Below, in pieces: positions 37,428 through 40,111 of a DNA stretch of 40,111 nt. The stretch lies in contig JAUNHQ010000017.1 of the NCBI GenBank assembly GCA_030535425.1, forward strand, positions 1 through 40,111, given 5' to 3'. How positions within the stretch are numbered: the stretch's first letter is position 1; every line of letters starts with the position of its first letter. Both the position numbers and the translations under genes were made by a program. The notes beneath the pieces are model-generated. The model made no database searches. It was not told where the DNA came from and was given only the letters and a program-made list of their open reading frames with translations. The stretch is from Pseudomonadota bacterium (GTDB lineage: Bacteria > Pseudomonadota > Gammaproteobacteria > Burkholderiales > Burkholderiaceae_C).

Positions 37428-39886
37428 CTACTGGCGTGGCGCAGGGGCGGCCGTATCGAGGGTCAGGCCTTGCATGCGCTGGCGCAGCTCGCGGCTGACG
37501 GCGCGGGCGTCGTCGTCCGAGCGCAGCACGCGCGGGGTGAGGATGACCAGCAGCTCGGTGCGATCGGTGGTGTTGCTGTGCCGACCGAACATGGCGCCCA
37601 GGATGGGGATGGACGAGAGCACGGGCAGGCCAGACTTGCTGCTGGAGTTGCTGTCCTTAATCAAGCCGCCCAGCACCAGGGTTTCGCCCGAGCGCACGGC
37701 CACTTTGCTTTCAATCTGGCGCTGCAAGAAGGTGGGGTAGCCGCTGGTGGCTGATTTGGCAGCGCTGTCCAGATCGGTGACGGACTGGCTGATGTCCAGC
37801 GTGACCAGATCGCCCGCGTTGACAGAGGGCGTCACGCCCAGCATGACGCCCGTGTCCTTGTACTGGATATTGTTGGTCGTGGCGAGGTTGCCTGAAGTGC
37901 TAATGGTCGTGCCAACGTTGATGGGTTGCTGGTTGCCCACCTGGATGGCGGCGGTGTGGTTGTCCAGCACCATGAGGGATGGGCTGGAGATGACTTTCAG
38001 CAGCGACTTGCTGGCCAGCGCCTGGAGCATGGCGGTGACATTGCCTGCCGCGTTGCTGAGGGCGTAGCTGAAGCCCGTGCCTGCGGCGCTGCCCAGGGCG
38101 TAGCGGGTGGCGCCATCGGCAAAGGAGATGGCCGAGTTGCTGCCCGTGGCGTTGTTGAGCACGCCAGAGCCGCGGTAGCCGCCGCCCACGCCGCCGCCAA
38201 AGGCCCATTGCAGGCCATACTCCAGCCCGTCACCCAGGGTGACTTCGACGATGCTGGCCTCGATGAGCACTTGCGCGCGCTGGATGTCCAGGCGCTTGAG
38301 GGTGCCTTCGATGCGGGCGTACTCGGCCGGGCTGGCGTGGATGAGCAAGGTGTTGTTGATGCGGTCGGCCATGACGCGCACGTTCTGGCCCAGCTGCATG
38401 GCCGCGACGTTGCCGGCTGCGCCGCCCTGGGCCGTGGCGGTGGCGGCGCGCCCGCCCATCAGGCTGCTGGCGCCCAAGGCGGTGTTGCCCATGGAGGTGC
38501 CCAGATTGCCGGATGTGCCCAGCGTGCCGCTGCCGCCCCAGCAAAGGTGCTGGCAAAGCCGCTGTTGAGGTTGCTGGTGGTGGACAGGCCCGCGCTGCTG
38601 CTGGCAGTGGTGGCCAGGCCAGGGGCCACGCCGGTGGCGCCTGTGGCGCCGGGCGCCTGCGCGGCGGCGGTGCCGCCATAGATGCCGTTGAGCAGCTCGG
38701 CCAGATGGTCGGCAGAGCCGTTTTGCACCTTGTACACAAACAACTGCGGCTCGGCGCTGTTGAGGTTGGGGCGGTCGAACTGCTCGATCCAGTAGCGCAC
38801 TTCGTCCAGGTAGGCCGCGCGCGGGGTGATGACCAACAGGGCGTTGATGCGCTCGATCGGCATGATGCGTAAGGCGCCAAACAGCGGGTTGGCCTCGCCC
38901 AGCGCGGCGGGCGCGCTGGCGGCGGCACCTGCGGCCGTGCTGCCAGGCGTGGCGGTGCCGGCGCGTGCCGTGCCTGCGCTGCCAGAGGCCGCTGCGCCTG
39001 CCGCCGTGGCTGCGCCCTGCGTTGCGCTGACACCGCCCGAGAGCATGCGCAGCGCAACGTCGGCATCGGCCACGCTGGTGTGCTTGAGCGGGAACACGCC
39101 CACGGACATACCACGCAGCAGGTTCACGTCGAAGGTGTTCACGATGTCCATCCAGCCCTCGGCCTCGGCGCGGGTGCCGCGCATGACGAGGATGTTGCGC
39201 AGGCTGTCCACGCGCACGATGGCATCGGCCGACACCAGGGGGCGCAGGATGTTGGCCACTTCGCCCGCACCCAGGTATTGCGGCGCGATGATGACGACGC
39301 CATAGCCGGGCGGCATGTTGCCCTTGCCCGCCACTTGCGGGGCACTGACGATGCCGCGCAGCGCCTCGGGCGTGCCCACGTGGTAGGTGCCGCGCGCATC
39401 GCGCGCCATGACGATGCCGTTGGCCTGCAAGGCCTGCTCCAGCAGGAACATGGCGCGGTCGGCAGGCACCTGCGCACGCGTGCTGAGGGTGACGGTGCCA
39501 GCCAGCGGCGGGTGAATCACGTAATCGACTTTCAGCAGATCGCCCAGCATGACCTTGACGACTTCGCTGACGGGGGCGTCCTCGAACTTGAAGCCGCTGA
39601 CAGGGCCGCGCACGGCGCCGGGCGCGGCGGTGGAAGAGGGCGCCAGCAAGCGGTCGTTGCCGCGGATGAGGATGGGTGTGTGGTCGACCGCAGCGCTTTG
39701 TTCAGCGGCACTGGCAGCACTGGCGGGGGCCGCCGGGGCGCTGGCGGGCAGCAAGGGCGCGGGCACCAAAGGGGAAGACGTGGTGGCGGCGTCCGCTGCG
39801 GGGGGCAGGGGGCCGGGCTGGGCGCAGCCGCTGAGCTGAACGATGGCGGCGGCCAACAGGGCCAGGGGAGCGAGCGGTCGGGTCAT
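37428..39886 (-). pseudogene. gspD: Type II secretion secretin GspD, split by a single-base frameshift
   Basis: GspD forms the outer-membrane channel of the type II secretion system. From the ATG at 39886 there is a lipoprotein-type leader (IVQLSGCAQ), an Ala/Ser-rich linker, N0 (FKFEDAPVSEVVKVMLGD), N1 (YGVVIIAPQYLGAGEVANIL), N2 (MSVGVFPLKHTSVADADVAL), N3 (PQLFVYKVQNGSADHLAELL) and the secretin domain (AQVLIEASIVEVTLGDGLEYGLQW to TELLVILTPRVLR). The frame breaks inside a Gly/Ser/Thr-rich N3 loop at the four-C run 38536-38539 (GGGG on the coding strand). One extra G gives FAGGGSGTLGTSGN and restores an 819-residue protein. The upstream frame otherwise ends at 38459, and the 3' part is open from 38492. 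Both halves keep coding character, so this is a recent mutation or a sequence error. Confidence 0.88.
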
Positions 39887-40019
39887 GGACAGGTGGGCGC
39901 GGCGGGGGCGCGCAGGAGAGAAAAAGACAGGCTCAAGCGCAGGGCTTGAGGGCGTGAACGGACGGGTTGTCCAGGCGGGGCAGTCGCGCAAGCGCGGTGC
40001 GGGCGGTGTCATAGGCGGC

Positions 40020-40111
40020 TTACCTTCTTGAGCCGCCGAAAGCTGCACCGCCAAAGGCTGCGCCCGACGGCGCAGGCGCCGATGCAGGCACCGATGCGGG
40101 CGCTGACACAG
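40020..40111 (-). CDS. 3' end of an unidentified gene upstream of gspD
   Basis: On the minus strand a frame runs in from the window edge and ends at a TAA (40020-40022): APASVPASAPAPSGAAFGG, then AAFGGSRR. It is Pro/Ala/Gly-rich and low in complexity. Its place right before gspD suggests another type II secretion gene such as gspN or gspC, but the 29 visible residues do not allow identification. The 133 bases between it and gspD show nothing else. Confidence 0.4.
   Translation of the reverse strand, partial: VSAPASVPASAPAPSGAAFGGAAFGGSRR

Overview
The window is a G+C-rich chromosomal segment of a betaproteobacterium, most likely a member of the Comamonadaceae (Burkholderiales). The call rests on the RpoC, RsmB, PilQ, MsrB, Fbp and PepN protein sequences, on the order rpoC / rsmB-DUF4390-ntrY-like-ntrX-like, and on a short intergenic repeat of a style I associate with this family. 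The genus cannot be fixed from sequence reading alone.

Layout. 1-3.9 kb: 3' part of rpoC with a strong terminator. 4.1-9.8 kb: a LemA-like membrane protein gene, then rsmB, a DUF4390 gene and an NtrY/NtrX-type two-component pair, tightly packed or overlapping. 9.85 kb: tRNA-Phe(GAA) with its own promoter and terminator. 10.07-11.4 kb: mobile DNA, namely the 5' end of an IS5-family element cut off by a complete IS3-family element that ends five bases from the mrcA stop codon. 11.4-13.8 kb: mrcA (PBP1A), divergent from pilMNOPQ (14.1-19.2 kb), the inner-membrane alignment complex and secretin of type IV pili. A large Ig-like-repeat lipoprotein gene and aroK follow. 22.0-24.1 kb (minus): prfA and a DUF4124 protein. 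24.25-25.96 kb (plus): a SulP transporter. 26.1-30.2 kb (minus): a methyltransferase, a BLUF-domain protein, folE, msrB and selO; folE-BLUF and selO-msrB are tightly coupled pairs. 30.3-31.9 kb (plus): an acyl-CoA synthetase. 32.2-40.1 kb (minus): fbp, pepN, prfB with its programmed +1 frameshift, a frameshifted gspD, and the end of one more gene.

How genes work together. PilM-N-O-P-Q form one machine spanning the envelope, and the Ig-like lipoprotein behind pilQ may be a surface partner. SelO and MsrB both act in oxidative-stress physiology. The BLUF gene lies 10 bases after folE, linking a flavin photoreceptor fold to pterin synthesis. GspD and the cut-off gene before it are the edge of a type II secretion locus.

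Main points of interest: (1) seven copies of a roughly 55-bp repeat, all in gaps between genes; (2) a BLUF protein with Phe where the photochemically essential Tyr should be; (3) an IS-marked junction next to mrcA without target duplication; (4) a one-base frameshift in gspD; (5) the Ig-like lipoprotein between pilQ and aroK, with no aroB beside aroK; (6) low G+C in the pil operon.
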